Both the position numbers and the translations under genes were made by a program. A stretch of 64,000 nt of DNA from Paraburkholderia monticola (lineage in GTDB: Bacteria > Pseudomonadota > Gammaproteobacteria > Burkholderiales > Burkholderiaceae), in the NCBI RefSeq assembly GCF_001580545.1, contig NZ_LRBG01000005.1, positions 1 through 64,000 on the forward strand. The letters run 5' to 3'. The notes under the pieces were generated by a model. The model saw only the letters and a list, made by a program, of their open reading frames with translations. It did no database searches and had not been told where the DNA came from. Within the stretch, counting starts at the first letter, position 1, and the number at the start of each line of letters is the position of its first letter. Below are positions 18,010 through 24,600 of this stretch, piece after piece.

Positions 18010-19137
18010 TCAGTCTTCGACGACGGCAAATCCGGGCAACGTGGCGAACCGGGCGAGATGATGATCGACATCGCCGAGCGTGGTCTCGATGATCGCGAGA
18101 CGCTTGAACAGATGCGCGGCGGCCACTTCGTTCGTCACGCCCATGCCGCCGTGCAACTGCACCGCCTGTTGACCGACGAAGCGCGCGGCCTGGCCGACCC
18201 GAACCTTTGCCGCGGAGATGGCGCGACGGCGCTCGTTCGCGTCTTCGCTGGCGTAGCGCATCGCAGCCAGATACGTGATCGAACGCGCCTGCTCCGCGTG
18301 GATCAGCATCTCGACCATGCGGTGCTGCAACGCCTGGAAGCGCGCGATCGGCTGGCCGAACTGCTGACGCGTTTTCGTGTACTCGACAGTGGCGTGATTG
18401 AGCGCGTCGAGCGCGCCGACCGCTTCCGCGCACAACAGCAGCGTGCCGTAGTCGGCGATATGCTCAAGTGCCGCCGCACCCGCATGCTGGCCGGCGAGAC
18501 GACGCGCGAGCGTGCCGTTGAATTCGAGCGTCGCGGCGCGCTGGCCGTCGATCGTGCGGTAATCCGTAATATTGACGCCGGCCGCGTGACGCGCGACGAC
18601 AAAAAGCGCGATCTCGCCATCGAGGCGCGCCGGCACGATCCAATGGTCCGCCTGCGCACCGTGCAGCACGACCGACTTCGTGCCGTTCAGCGTGTGTTGC
18701 GCGCCCTGCCCGCTCGCGGTCGTCGCGACGTCGAACAGATCGTAGCGCGCTAGCGGCTCGTGAAACGCCACGGCCAGTTTGGCTTCGCCCTGGGCCGCCC
18801 GTTCGAGTAGTGCTGCATCCTCGCCTTCGCCACTGCCGGCAATGCGCAGCGCTTCGATGCCAACCGCAGTCGCCCAATACGGCTCGACGACGAGCGCGCG
18901 GCCGAGTTCCTGCATGACCACGAGCATGTCGATCGGACCGCCGTTGAAGCCGCCCTGCGCTTCCGGCACCGGCAATGCCGTCAACCCCAGCTCGGTGAAC
19001 GCTGCCCAGTGCGCAGCGGAGATGCCCGCCTCGGAGCGCACGATCTCCTGGCGCGCCTCGAAGCCATAGCTCTTGTCGAGATAGCGGCGCAGCGCGTCGG
19101 CAAACTGCTGCTGTTCGTCGTTGAAAGTGAAGTCCAT
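18010..19137 (-). CDS. Acyl-CoA dehydrogenase, small-subunit type (pimeloyl-CoA dehydrogenase small subunit-like)
   Basis: A 375-residue acyl-CoA dehydrogenase-fold protein beginning MDFTFNDEQQQFADALRR, as in small subunits of heteromeric enzymes such as PimD. The flavin/substrate beta domain is degenerate compared with its partner: no WITN-like motif, only QHTLNGTKSVVLHGAQ. The C-terminal helical domain retains VEYTKTRQQFGQPIARFQALQH and QLHGGMGVTNE. The catalytic Glu of canonical enzymes is not evident. It follows the large-subunit gene by 10 bases. Together they probably form a heterotetramer. Confidence 0.82.
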   Translation of the reverse strand: MDFTFNDEQQQFADALRRYLDKSYGFEARQEIVRSEAGISAAHWAAFTELGLTALPVPEAQGGFNGGPIDMLVVMQELGRALVVEPYWATAVGIEALRIAGSGEGEDAALLERAAQGEAKLAVAFHEPLARYDLFDVATTASGQGAQHTLNGTKSVVLHGAQADHWIVPARLDGEIALFVVARHAAGVNITDYRTIDGQRAATLEFNGTLARRLAGQHAGAAALEHIADYGTLLLCAEAVGALDALNHATVEYTKTRQQFGQPIARFQALQHRMVEMLIHAEQARSITYLAAMRYASEDANERRRAISAAKVRVGQAARFVGQQAVQLHGGMGVTNEVAAAHLFKRLAIIETTLGDVDHHLARFATLPGFAVVED

Positions 19138-19147
19138 GCGCCGCTCC

Positions 19148-20344
19148 TCAAAGTCCGAGAATCATCTGCGCGATGATGTTCTTTTGAATTTCGTTCGAGC
19201 CGCCGTAAATCGACGTCTTGCGGAAGTTGAAGTAGTACGCGGCGAGGGGCGCGGCAGCGTCGTCGCCGGCCAGACTGTGCTCGCGTTCGCCTTCGAGGAA
19301 CGGTACGTCGAACGGCGCGGCAAGCGGGCCGATCGCGTCGAACATCAGCTCGGTCAACCCTTGCTGCACCTCGGTACCCTTGATCTTCAGCATCGACGCT
19401 TCCGGGCCCGGGCCGCGACCGCCTGCCTCGCTGGCCACCACGCGCTGCACAGTGACTTCGAGCGCCATCAGCTCGATCTCGAGACTCGCGACCTTCGCGG
19501 CAAACACCGGATCGTGCAGAAGCGGCTTGCCGTTCTTTTTCTGGTTCAGCGCAAGGCGCTTCAGGAATGCGAGTTCGCGCTTGGAGCCGCCAACTCGCGC
19601 AATGCCCGTACGCTCGTGCCCGAGCAGGTATTTCGCATACGTCCAGCCGCGATTTTCTTCGCCCACCAGATTCTCGAGCGGTACCTTGACGTCCTCGAAG
19701 AACACTTCGTTGACTTCATGATCCTCGTCGAGCGTGATGATCGGCCGCACCGTGATGCCCGGCGTTTTCATGTCGATCAGCAGGAACGAGATGCCCTCCT
19801 GCTTTTTGGCGCCGCTGTCGGTACGCACGAGGCAGAACATCATGTCGGCGTGCTGGCCGAGCGTGGTCCAGGTTTTCTGACCGTTGACTACGTAGTGATC
19901 ACCGACGCGTTCGGCGCGAGTGCGCAGCGACGCGAGGTCGGAGCCCGACCCCGGCTCCGAATAGCCCTGACACCACCAGTCCGTGCCATCGAGAATACGC
20001 GGCAGATAGTGGCGCTTCTGTGCCTCGCTGCCGTACTTCATCAGAACGGGCGCGACCATCGACACGCCGAAAGGCAGCACGGTAGGTGCGCCGATACGCG
20101 CGCATTCCTCTTCCCAGATATGCCGTTGCGTCGCGTCCCAGCCGGGGCCACCGTATTCGCGCGGCCACGCGACCACCGACCAGCCTCGGGTGCCGAGCAG
20201 CCTATGCCAGCTTGCGAAGTCTTCGCGGGAAAGACGTTTGTGATTGAGAACCTTGTCGCTCAACTCACGAGGCAGATTTGCTTCGAGCCAGGCGCGGATG
20301 TCGACGCGGAACGCGTCTTCAGCGGGGGAATAGTCCAGATTCAT
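19148..20344 (-). CDS. Acyl-CoA dehydrogenase, large-subunit type (pimeloyl-CoA dehydrogenase large subunit-like)
   Basis: A 398-residue FAD enzyme with CQGYSEPGSGSDLASL and VNGQKTWTTLGQHADMM, the flavin and substrate-binding strands. The C-terminus reads IYGGSNEIQKNIIAQMILGL, so the position of the usual YEGT catalytic Glu is Gly. E244 in GHERTGIAR is the likely base, as described for FadE26-like (ChsE4) large subunits. It lies 48 bases downstream of the DUF1178 gene and 10 bases upstream of the small subunit. Substrate is unknown: dicarboxyl-, branched- or steroid-side-chain-type CoA esters are the usual targets of such pairs. Confidence 0.85.
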   Translation of the reverse strand: MNLDYSPAEDAFRVDIRAWLEANLPRELSDKVLNHKRLSREDFASWHRLLGTRGWSVVAWPREYGGPGWDATQRHIWEEECARIGAPTVLPFGVSMVAPVLMKYGSEAQKRHYLPRILDGTDWWCQGYSEPGSGSDLASLRTRAERVGDHYVVNGQKTWTTLGQHADMMFCLVRTDSGAKKQEGISFLLIDMKTPGITVRPIITLDEDHEVNEVFFEDVKVPLENLVGEENRGWTYAKYLLGHERTGIARVGGSKRELAFLKRLALNQKKNGKPLLHDPVFAAKVASLEIELMALEVTVQRVVASEAGGRGPGPEASMLKIKGTEVQQGLTELMFDAIGPLAAPFDVPFLEGEREHSLAGDDAAAPLAAYYFNFRKTSIYGGSNEIQKNIIAQMILGL

Positions 20345-20392
20345 GCGTCGTGTCTCCTGGCCGCCACCATCCGGCCGCCTGGAGCCACCGCA

Positions 20393-20818
20393 CTATTGCA
20401 GCGGTTCCTTCAGCGCAGCCGGGACCGGCAGCGGCATCACTTCGATGCCTTCCTCGACCAAGGCACGCGCATCTTCCGGTGTCGTCACACCGCGAATGCT
20501 GCGCGCGGGCGCTTCGTTGTAGTGAATGCGCCGCGCTTCCTCGGCGAAGCGGTCGCCCACGTTCTCAGTCTTCTCCAGTACCTCGCGCAGCGCTCGCATC
20601 ATATGCGCCTGCATTTGCTCCACGCCGGCCGACGCCTTTGAGTCGGTCGCGCCTGACAGATTCAGACGCGGTGCCGACGGCAAACGGCTCACCTCGTTCG
20701 CACCGCAGATCGGACATTCGACGAGCTTGCGGGACTGCTGCGACTCGAAGTCATCAGCCGAAGCGAACCAGCCTTCGAACCGATGGCCATGCGGACACTG
20801 TAAATCGAGGACCTTCAT
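20393..20818 (-). CDS. DUF1178 family protein
   Basis: A 141-residue protein with an N-terminal zinc-ribbon-like region: LQCPHGHRFEGWF near residue 7 and VECPICGANEVSRLPSAPR near residue 34 supply four cysteines. The rest is helical and acidic. DUF1178 proteins are widespread in proteobacteria and uncharacterised. It is the first gene of the leftward acyl-CoA block, directly behind a promoter overlapped by a palindrome. Confidence 0.85.
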   Translation of the reverse strand: MKVLDLQCPHGHRFEGWFASADDFESQQSRKLVECPICGANEVSRLPSAPRLNLSGATDSKASAGVEQMQAHMMRALREVLEKTENVGDRFAEEARRIHYNEAPARSIRGVTTPEDARALVEEGIEVMPLPVPAALKEPLQ

Positions 20819-20840
20819 GTGGAATCAGGGCTTGCGTGCC

Positions 20841-20882
20841 AGTTTAGCGCAAAATGGAAATTTGTGAACGATCGTTCGCAAA
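20841..20882 (-). promoter_or_regulatory. Promoter overlapped by a 22-base palindrome
   Basis: On the minus strand TTCACA (20863-20868) and TAAACT (20841-20846) are 16 bases apart and fire into the DUF1178-acyl-CoA dehydrogenase operon. A near-perfect palindrome covers the -35 box: core GAACGATCGTTC (20866-20877) flanked, after one unmatched base on each side, by TTTG and CAAA (20861-20882). This is the classic placement of a repressor operator. The site resembles the palindrome at 10536-10555. The remaining 20883-21035 stretch has no gene I can support. Confidence 0.6.
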
Positions 20883-21035
20883 AGATTGGGGGCCGACGTG
20901 TAGGCGCCAGATGCTGCAAGCGAATCTGACGCGGGTGCGCGATTTTAACGCTTTACGGCACACGCTGCCGAAGGCGGCCCGACGCGTAACCCACGCCGTG
21001 CTGGCTCCGTTCCCCTGAGCGTTTTCCGTGCGCCG

Positions 21036-21560
21036 CTACGCCACGAGGTTTCCGAGTTGGCGGCTCACGCGCGGTTCGATCTGACGGACCTCCTTCGTTA
21101 GATTGATCTGCTTCGCCAGTTTCGCGACATCTGCCACACCAGTCTTGATCTCGTACCCACCGCGCGCTATCAGCCATTCGAGCACGTCGGCCAGATGCCA
21201 CACCGACGCACTGCCTTCGTGGACCGGGGCCGGGAAATCCATGGCGTGGTTCACCATCAGCTTGCGCATGTTTTGCCGCGACACGCCGGCCACCTCGGCC
21301 ACGTCGGTCAGCCCCACGAAGTCGGGGCCCGCTTCGACGAGCCGCGCGGACGGCACCGCGCGTTTCACGTCCTTGAGTGCGCTGGCGACGGCCTCGAACG
21401 CGGTCGCGCCCTCGCGGGTAAAAAGCAGGCCGAGCCGGCCCGGTTGTCCAACGCCAACCGTGGCGTCGTCGCATCCCGCTTCGCCCAAACGCTCGACGAT
21501 TGCATCCGCATCGCAATCTTCCGCGACGAGGCGGTATTTCAACGTGAACACATATTCCAT
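21036..21560 (-). CDS. HTH protein, putative antitoxin/autoregulator of a HicA-like module
   Basis: A 174-residue protein in two parts. Residues 1-78 alternate strand and helix as beta-alpha-beta-beta-alpha-beta (VFTLKYRL, then DAIVERLGEAGC, GQPGRLGLLFTREG, ATAFEAVASALKDVKRAVP, ARLVEA), suggesting a small ferredoxin-like sandwich. Residues about 82-132 form a MerR/AlpA-type helix-turn-helix (LTDVAEVAGVSRQNMRKL, a wing with FPAPVHEGSASVW, then LADVLEWLIAR). The tail is basic and helical. AGGAG precedes the ATG by six bases. It lies 45 bases downstream of the small HicA-like gene, so one transcript is likely. Function is inferred from architecture and context, not from recognised orthologues. 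Confidence 0.7.
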   Translation of the reverse strand: MEYVFTLKYRLVAEDCDADAIVERLGEAGCDDATVGVGQPGRLGLLFTREGATAFEAVASALKDVKRAVPSARLVEAGPDFVGLTDVAEVAGVSRQNMRKLMVNHAMDFPAPVHEGSASVWHLADVLEWLIARGGYEIKTGVADVAKLAKQINLTKEVRQIEPRVSRQLGNLVA

Positions 21561-21605
21561 CCGTTACTCCTGTCTTTGTTTAGCCCAGGTTTCTGCGCTT
21601 CCTGT

Positions 21606-21866
21606 TCAATGCCGACGAGCCCGGTGCCGAACCGTGCAGTTGTCGACGATGCGCCGCAGGTGTCTGGCGTGATTGCCGAGGCTCCTCGGTGTACTCCAGA
21701 CGCTCGATATACAAAACTCTCCGCAACGACATTCGCCATCTTTGTACGGGCAATAGATTTTTCCCCACGCATGACCTTTTCCGCCGTCCTGAACGCGCCA
21801 GCCTTGCTCCTCTGCGTACGCCAATGCGGCCTCGATCTCTTTCTTCGTGTGCCTTCTTCGAACCAT
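21606..21866 (-). CDS. HicA-like small cysteine-rich protein (putative toxin)
   Basis: An 86-residue basic protein. The predicted order helix (KKEIEAALAYAEEQGW), two or three strands (residues 24-59), helix (LGNHARHLRRIVDN) matches the HicA/YcfA double-stranded-RNA-binding-like fold. H32 in GGKGHAWGK occupies the place of the HicA catalytic His. Unlike HicA it has four cysteines (39, 46, 48, 52) in CPYKDGECRCGEFC that could bind zinc. The ATG at 21866 is chosen over an in-frame upstream start at 21905 because GGAGGT lies just before it. First in a two-gene unit with an HTH partner, as in hicAB. RNase activity is a hypothesis. Confidence 0.65.
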   Translation of the reverse strand: MVRRRHTKKEIEAALAYAEEQGWRVQDGGKGHAWGKIYCPYKDGECRCGEFCISSVWSTPRSLGNHARHLRRIVDNCTVRHRARRH

Positions 21867-21876
21867 CGACACCTCC

Positions 21877-21913
21877 AATCTAGTCGGCGCGATTGCAGTT
21901 GTCAATCGACAAC
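21877..21913 (-). promoter_or_regulatory. Promoter with overlapping inverted repeat for the HicA-like module
   Basis: On the minus strand a perfect TTGACA (21900-21905), 17-base spacer and TAGATT (21877-21882). The inverted repeat GTTGTC-4-GACAAC (21898-21913) covers the -35 box, as expected for autorepression by the HTH partner. The -10 abuts the GGAGGT ribosome site. A transcript starting at about 21870 would therefore have only a four-base leader, which is unusual. Confidence 0.6.
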
Positions 21914-22098
21914 CAAAAATCAGCCTGAAATCAGATTACTCCGATGCCGATCGTTCGTTATCCCAAACAAGATAGCCGGCCGACACGGGAATCGGAAGGT
22001 TCATACTAGCCCGCCGCCGAGGCCGCGACGAGCTAGCCGGACGACCTAGGAAATGGCTTATTCTCTTAGCCCAGAGCGGAACCGCGAAACCAATGACA
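21914..22098. other. Gene-free stretch bordering the accessory module
   Basis: I see no convincing gene here. On the minus strand a 60-codon open frame (21936-22118) ends in MNLPIPVSAGYLVWDNE; it has no ribosome site and runs through the NUDIX terminator, so it is probably not translated. Together with 21560-21913 the local base composition looks less GC-rich than the flanking genes, consistent with insertion between DUF1178 and NUDIX. Confidence 0.4.
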
Positions 22099-22131
22099 AA
22101 GCCCCTGCCAGTCATCAACCAGCAGGGGCTT
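22099..22131 (-). terminator. Hairpin terminator downstream of the nuo-NUDIX operon
   Basis: AAGCCCCTGC (22099-22108) pairs with GCAGGGGCTT (22122-22131) across a 13-base loop. The T-run is short on the minus strand. It lies 43 bases past the NUDIX stop codon and is the plausible end of the long leftward transcript. Confidence 0.7.
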
Positions 22132-22173
22132 CGCTAAACGACAACGCGGATCAGCTATCTGACAGAAGCGAAC

Positions 22174-22764
22174 TTAGACCGCTACGGAGGTCTCCATCGG
22201 CCACGTGCCCGACAGCACTTTCTCAAGCCAGAATGTCCCGATGATCGTCTTCACATCGGTGATCTTTCCCGTGCGAACCCACTCGGACACCTGCTCCACG
22301 GTTGCCGTGAAGAGTTCGAGGAACTCGCCTTCGTCAAGCTTGCGCTCGCCCGCGGTCAATCCGCGCGCGAGATAGATATCAATGAATTCGGTCGAATAAG
22401 AAATGATCGGGTGAATCCGTGTCAGGTACACGTACTCGCGTGCGGTATAGCCTGTTTCCTCGCGCAGTTCGCGCACCGCGCAGGCCAGCGCTCCCTCGTT
22501 CGGGTCGAGCTTGCCGGCCGGATACTCGACCATCACCTTGCCCATCGGATAGCGATACTGGCTCTCCAGCAGCACGCGGCCGTCATCGAACAGAGGAATC
22601 ACCATGACGGCGCCCGGATGCTGAACGTATTCGCGCGTCGCGTGTTTGCCGTCGGGAAGTCGGACCGTATCGTATTTGACCGTCATGAACGGCCCTTGAT
22701 GGACCGTCTTGCTGTCGATACAAGTCTCGGTTAGCGCGGCGTCGTGATTGGGAAGTTCAGCCAT
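22174..22764 (-). CDS. NUDIX hydrolase, ADP-ribose pyrophosphatase-like
   Basis: A 196-residue NUDIX protein. The box reads GKLDPNEGALACAVRELREETGYTA, matching G-x5-E-x7-REUxEExGU in full (22452-22526). Upstream features (VKYDTVRLPDGKHATREYVQHPGAVMVIPL) resemble ADP-ribose or nucleoside-diphosphate-sugar pyrophosphatases. It would convert ADP-ribose to AMP and ribose 5-phosphate, linking to NAD turnover. It follows DUF2818 by 43 bases at the end of the nuo operon. Confidence 0.88.
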   Translation of the reverse strand: MAELPNHDAALTETCIDSKTVHQGPFMTVKYDTVRLPDGKHATREYVQHPGAVMVIPLFDDGRVLLESQYRYPMGKVMVEYPAGKLDPNEGALACAVRELREETGYTAREYVYLTRIHPIISYSTEFIDIYLARGLTAGERKLDEGEFLELFTATVEQVSEWVRTGKITDVKTIIGTFWLEKVLSGTWPMETSVAV

Positions 22765-22807
22765 GTGCGGACCTCAGAACAGCCAGGCGCGCGACGGCGA
22801 GACGCCG

Positions 22808-23104
22808 TCAGCGGCGTTTGACGAGATATTGGAAGGTAAAGCCGGGGAACGCGAACACGACGAACAGCGCGAACGTGATCGCATAGAACTGCCAGCCCTG
22901 CTCGAAGCGATTTCCGGCGCGCGCCTCGAGCAGAAAGCCCAACGCGCCAACCACGAAATACAGCGCGATCAACTCGGCGATCCGAAGCCAGCCGCTCTTC
23001 TTCGCCGCCTTCAACGGCACAGCGGCGAAGAGGCGCTGATTCAGGAACGGCAGGTTGGCGCCGACCAGCGCCAATAGCACGATAAACCAACCCGCAGCGG
23101 ACAT
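22808..23104 (-). CDS. DUF2818 family membrane protein
   Basis: A 98-residue membrane protein with three hydrophobic segments (about 5-24, 42-60 and 74-92) and the C-terminus FTFQYLVKRR. Its ATG overlaps the nuoN stop (TGATG), so it is translationally coupled to complex I. DUF2818 is a short uncharacterised family often found directly after nuoN in Burkholderiales. A role in complex I assembly or stability is a guess from position alone. Confidence 0.85.
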   Translation of the reverse strand: MSAAGWFIVLLALVGANLPFLNQRLFAAVPLKAAKKSGWLRIAELIALYFVVGALGFLLEARAGNRFEQGWQFYAITFALFVVFAFPGFTFQYLVKRR

Positions 23105-24576
23105 CAGAGCAGCAACGTGTGCTGAACAGCCTGCAGACAGGCGCGCAACAGCGGATCCGGCACGATACCGAGCACCAGCACGGCCACGCCATTGAACGCG
23201 AGCAACGCGCGCGTGCTCGTGTCGGCCAGGATCGGCGACTTGTCTTGCGGCTCGTCGAAGTACATCAGCTTGACGATGCGCAGGTAGTAGAACGCGCCGA
23301 ACAGCGACGTGATCACGGCGAGCACGGTGAGCCAGGTCAGGCCGGCGTTCATCGTCGCCTGCAGCACGGCAAGCTTCGCATAGAAGCCGACTGCCGGCGG
23401 AACGCCCGCGAGCGAGAACATCATGATCATCATCACGAACGCGAATACCGGGCTGCGCTGATTGAGGCCCTTGAAGTCCTCGAGCGTATCCGCCTCGAAG
23501 TCGCGGCGCGCGAGCAGCATGATGACGCCGAAACTGCCGAGCGTCGTGATCAGGTAGACGATGCTGTAGAACATCGCCGAGCCGTACGCGCTCGCGGCGC
23601 CCGTGGTCTTCTGGTCGACCACGCCGGCGAGCAGGCCGAGCAGCACGAAGCCCATGTTGGAGATCGCCGAGTACGCGAGCATCCGCTTGACGTTGCGCTG
23701 CACGATACCGGTGATGTTGCCGACGATCAGCGACAGCGCTGCCAGAATCACCAGCATCTGTTGCCATTCGACCGCGAGCGGCAGCAGGCCCATCACGAGG
23801 AAACGAAGGCCCCACGCGAACGCTGCAACCTTCGGACCGCCGCCAACCACGAGCGTCATCGCGGTCGGCGCGCCCTGATAGACGTCAGGCACCCACATAT
23901 GGAACGGCACCGCACCCATCTTGAATGCCACGCCCGCCACGATGAAGATCACGCCGAACAGCAGCACGGTCGGATCGTAGTGGCTCGTGCCGATCGCCTT
24001 GAACACTTCGTTCAGGTCGAGCGAGCCGGTCGCGCCGTACAGCATGGAGATACCGTACAGCAGGAAACCGGAAGCCAGCGCGCCGAGCACGTAGTACTTC
24101 ATCGCCGCTTCGTTCGACGACGCCACTTCTCGGCGCAGCGCGATCACCGCGTACAGCGACAGCGACATCAGTTCCAGACCGAGGTACAGCGTCAGGAAGT
24201 TGTTGCCCGAGATCATCACGAGCTGGCCGAGCAGCGAGAACATGCCGAGCAGGAAGAAGTCACCGCGGAACAGGCCACGGTCTTCCAGATAGCGACGCGA
24301 ATAAACGATCGTCACGGCATAACCGAGCGACACCACCGCCTTCATCACATTGGCGAACGGATCGACCACGTACATGTGATTGAAGAAGTAATGCACTTGC
24401 GGGTCGAACGCATTCATCGCGAACCAGATCCCCGCGACGAGCGACGAGAAGAACGCGATGAAATACGTGGTACGGCGACCGTCCTGGCCGACGAACGTGT
24501 CGTTGAGCCACGCGATCACAACGGCGAGCATCAACAGTGCGTCGGGCAACAGAGCAGTCATAGGGGCGTTTTGCAT
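23104..24576 (-). CDS. nuoN: NADH-quinone oxidoreductase subunit N
   Basis: A 490-residue antiporter-like membrane subunit of complex I, related to Mrp antiporters, with about 14 membrane helices. The region MVISGNNFLTLYLGLELMSL (24171-24230) carries the conserved helix-5 Glu, and VAFKMGAVPFHMWVPDVYQG the helix-7 Lys and following HxWxPD motif. It couples quinone reduction to proton pumping. GGAGG lies 11 bases before the ATG at 24576; an internal ATG at 24561 is also possible. Last core nuo gene. Confidence 0.95.
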   Translation of the reverse strand: MQNAPMTALLPDALLMLAVVIAWLNDTFVGQDGRRTTYFIAFFSSLVAGIWFAMNAFDPQVHYFFNHMYVVDPFANVMKAVVSLGYAVTIVYSRRYLEDRGLFRGDFFLLGMFSLLGQLVMISGNNFLTLYLGLELMSLSLYAVIALRREVASSNEAAMKYYVLGALASGFLLYGISMLYGATGSLDLNEVFKAIGTSHYDPTVLLFGVIFIVAGVAFKMGAVPFHMWVPDVYQGAPTAMTLVVGGGPKVAAFAWGLRFLVMGLLPLAVEWQQMLVILAALSLIVGNITGIVQRNVKRMLAYSAISNMGFVLLGLLAGVVDQKTTGAASAYGSAMFYSIVYLITTLGSFGVIMLLARRDFEADTLEDFKGLNQRSPVFAFVMMIMMFSLAGVPPAVGFYAKLAVLQATMNAGLTWLTVLAVITSLFGAFYYLRIVKLMYFDEPQDKSPILADTSTRALLAFNGVAVLVLGIVPDPLLRACLQAVQHTLLL

Positions 24577-24600
24577 GGTCTTAAATTCCTCCGCTCGTCG

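Noticed and set aside
21936..22118. A 60-codon minus-strand frame before the HicA-like gene
   Set aside because: No ribosome site, and it reads through the terminator hairpin of the NUDIX operon; no known domain.
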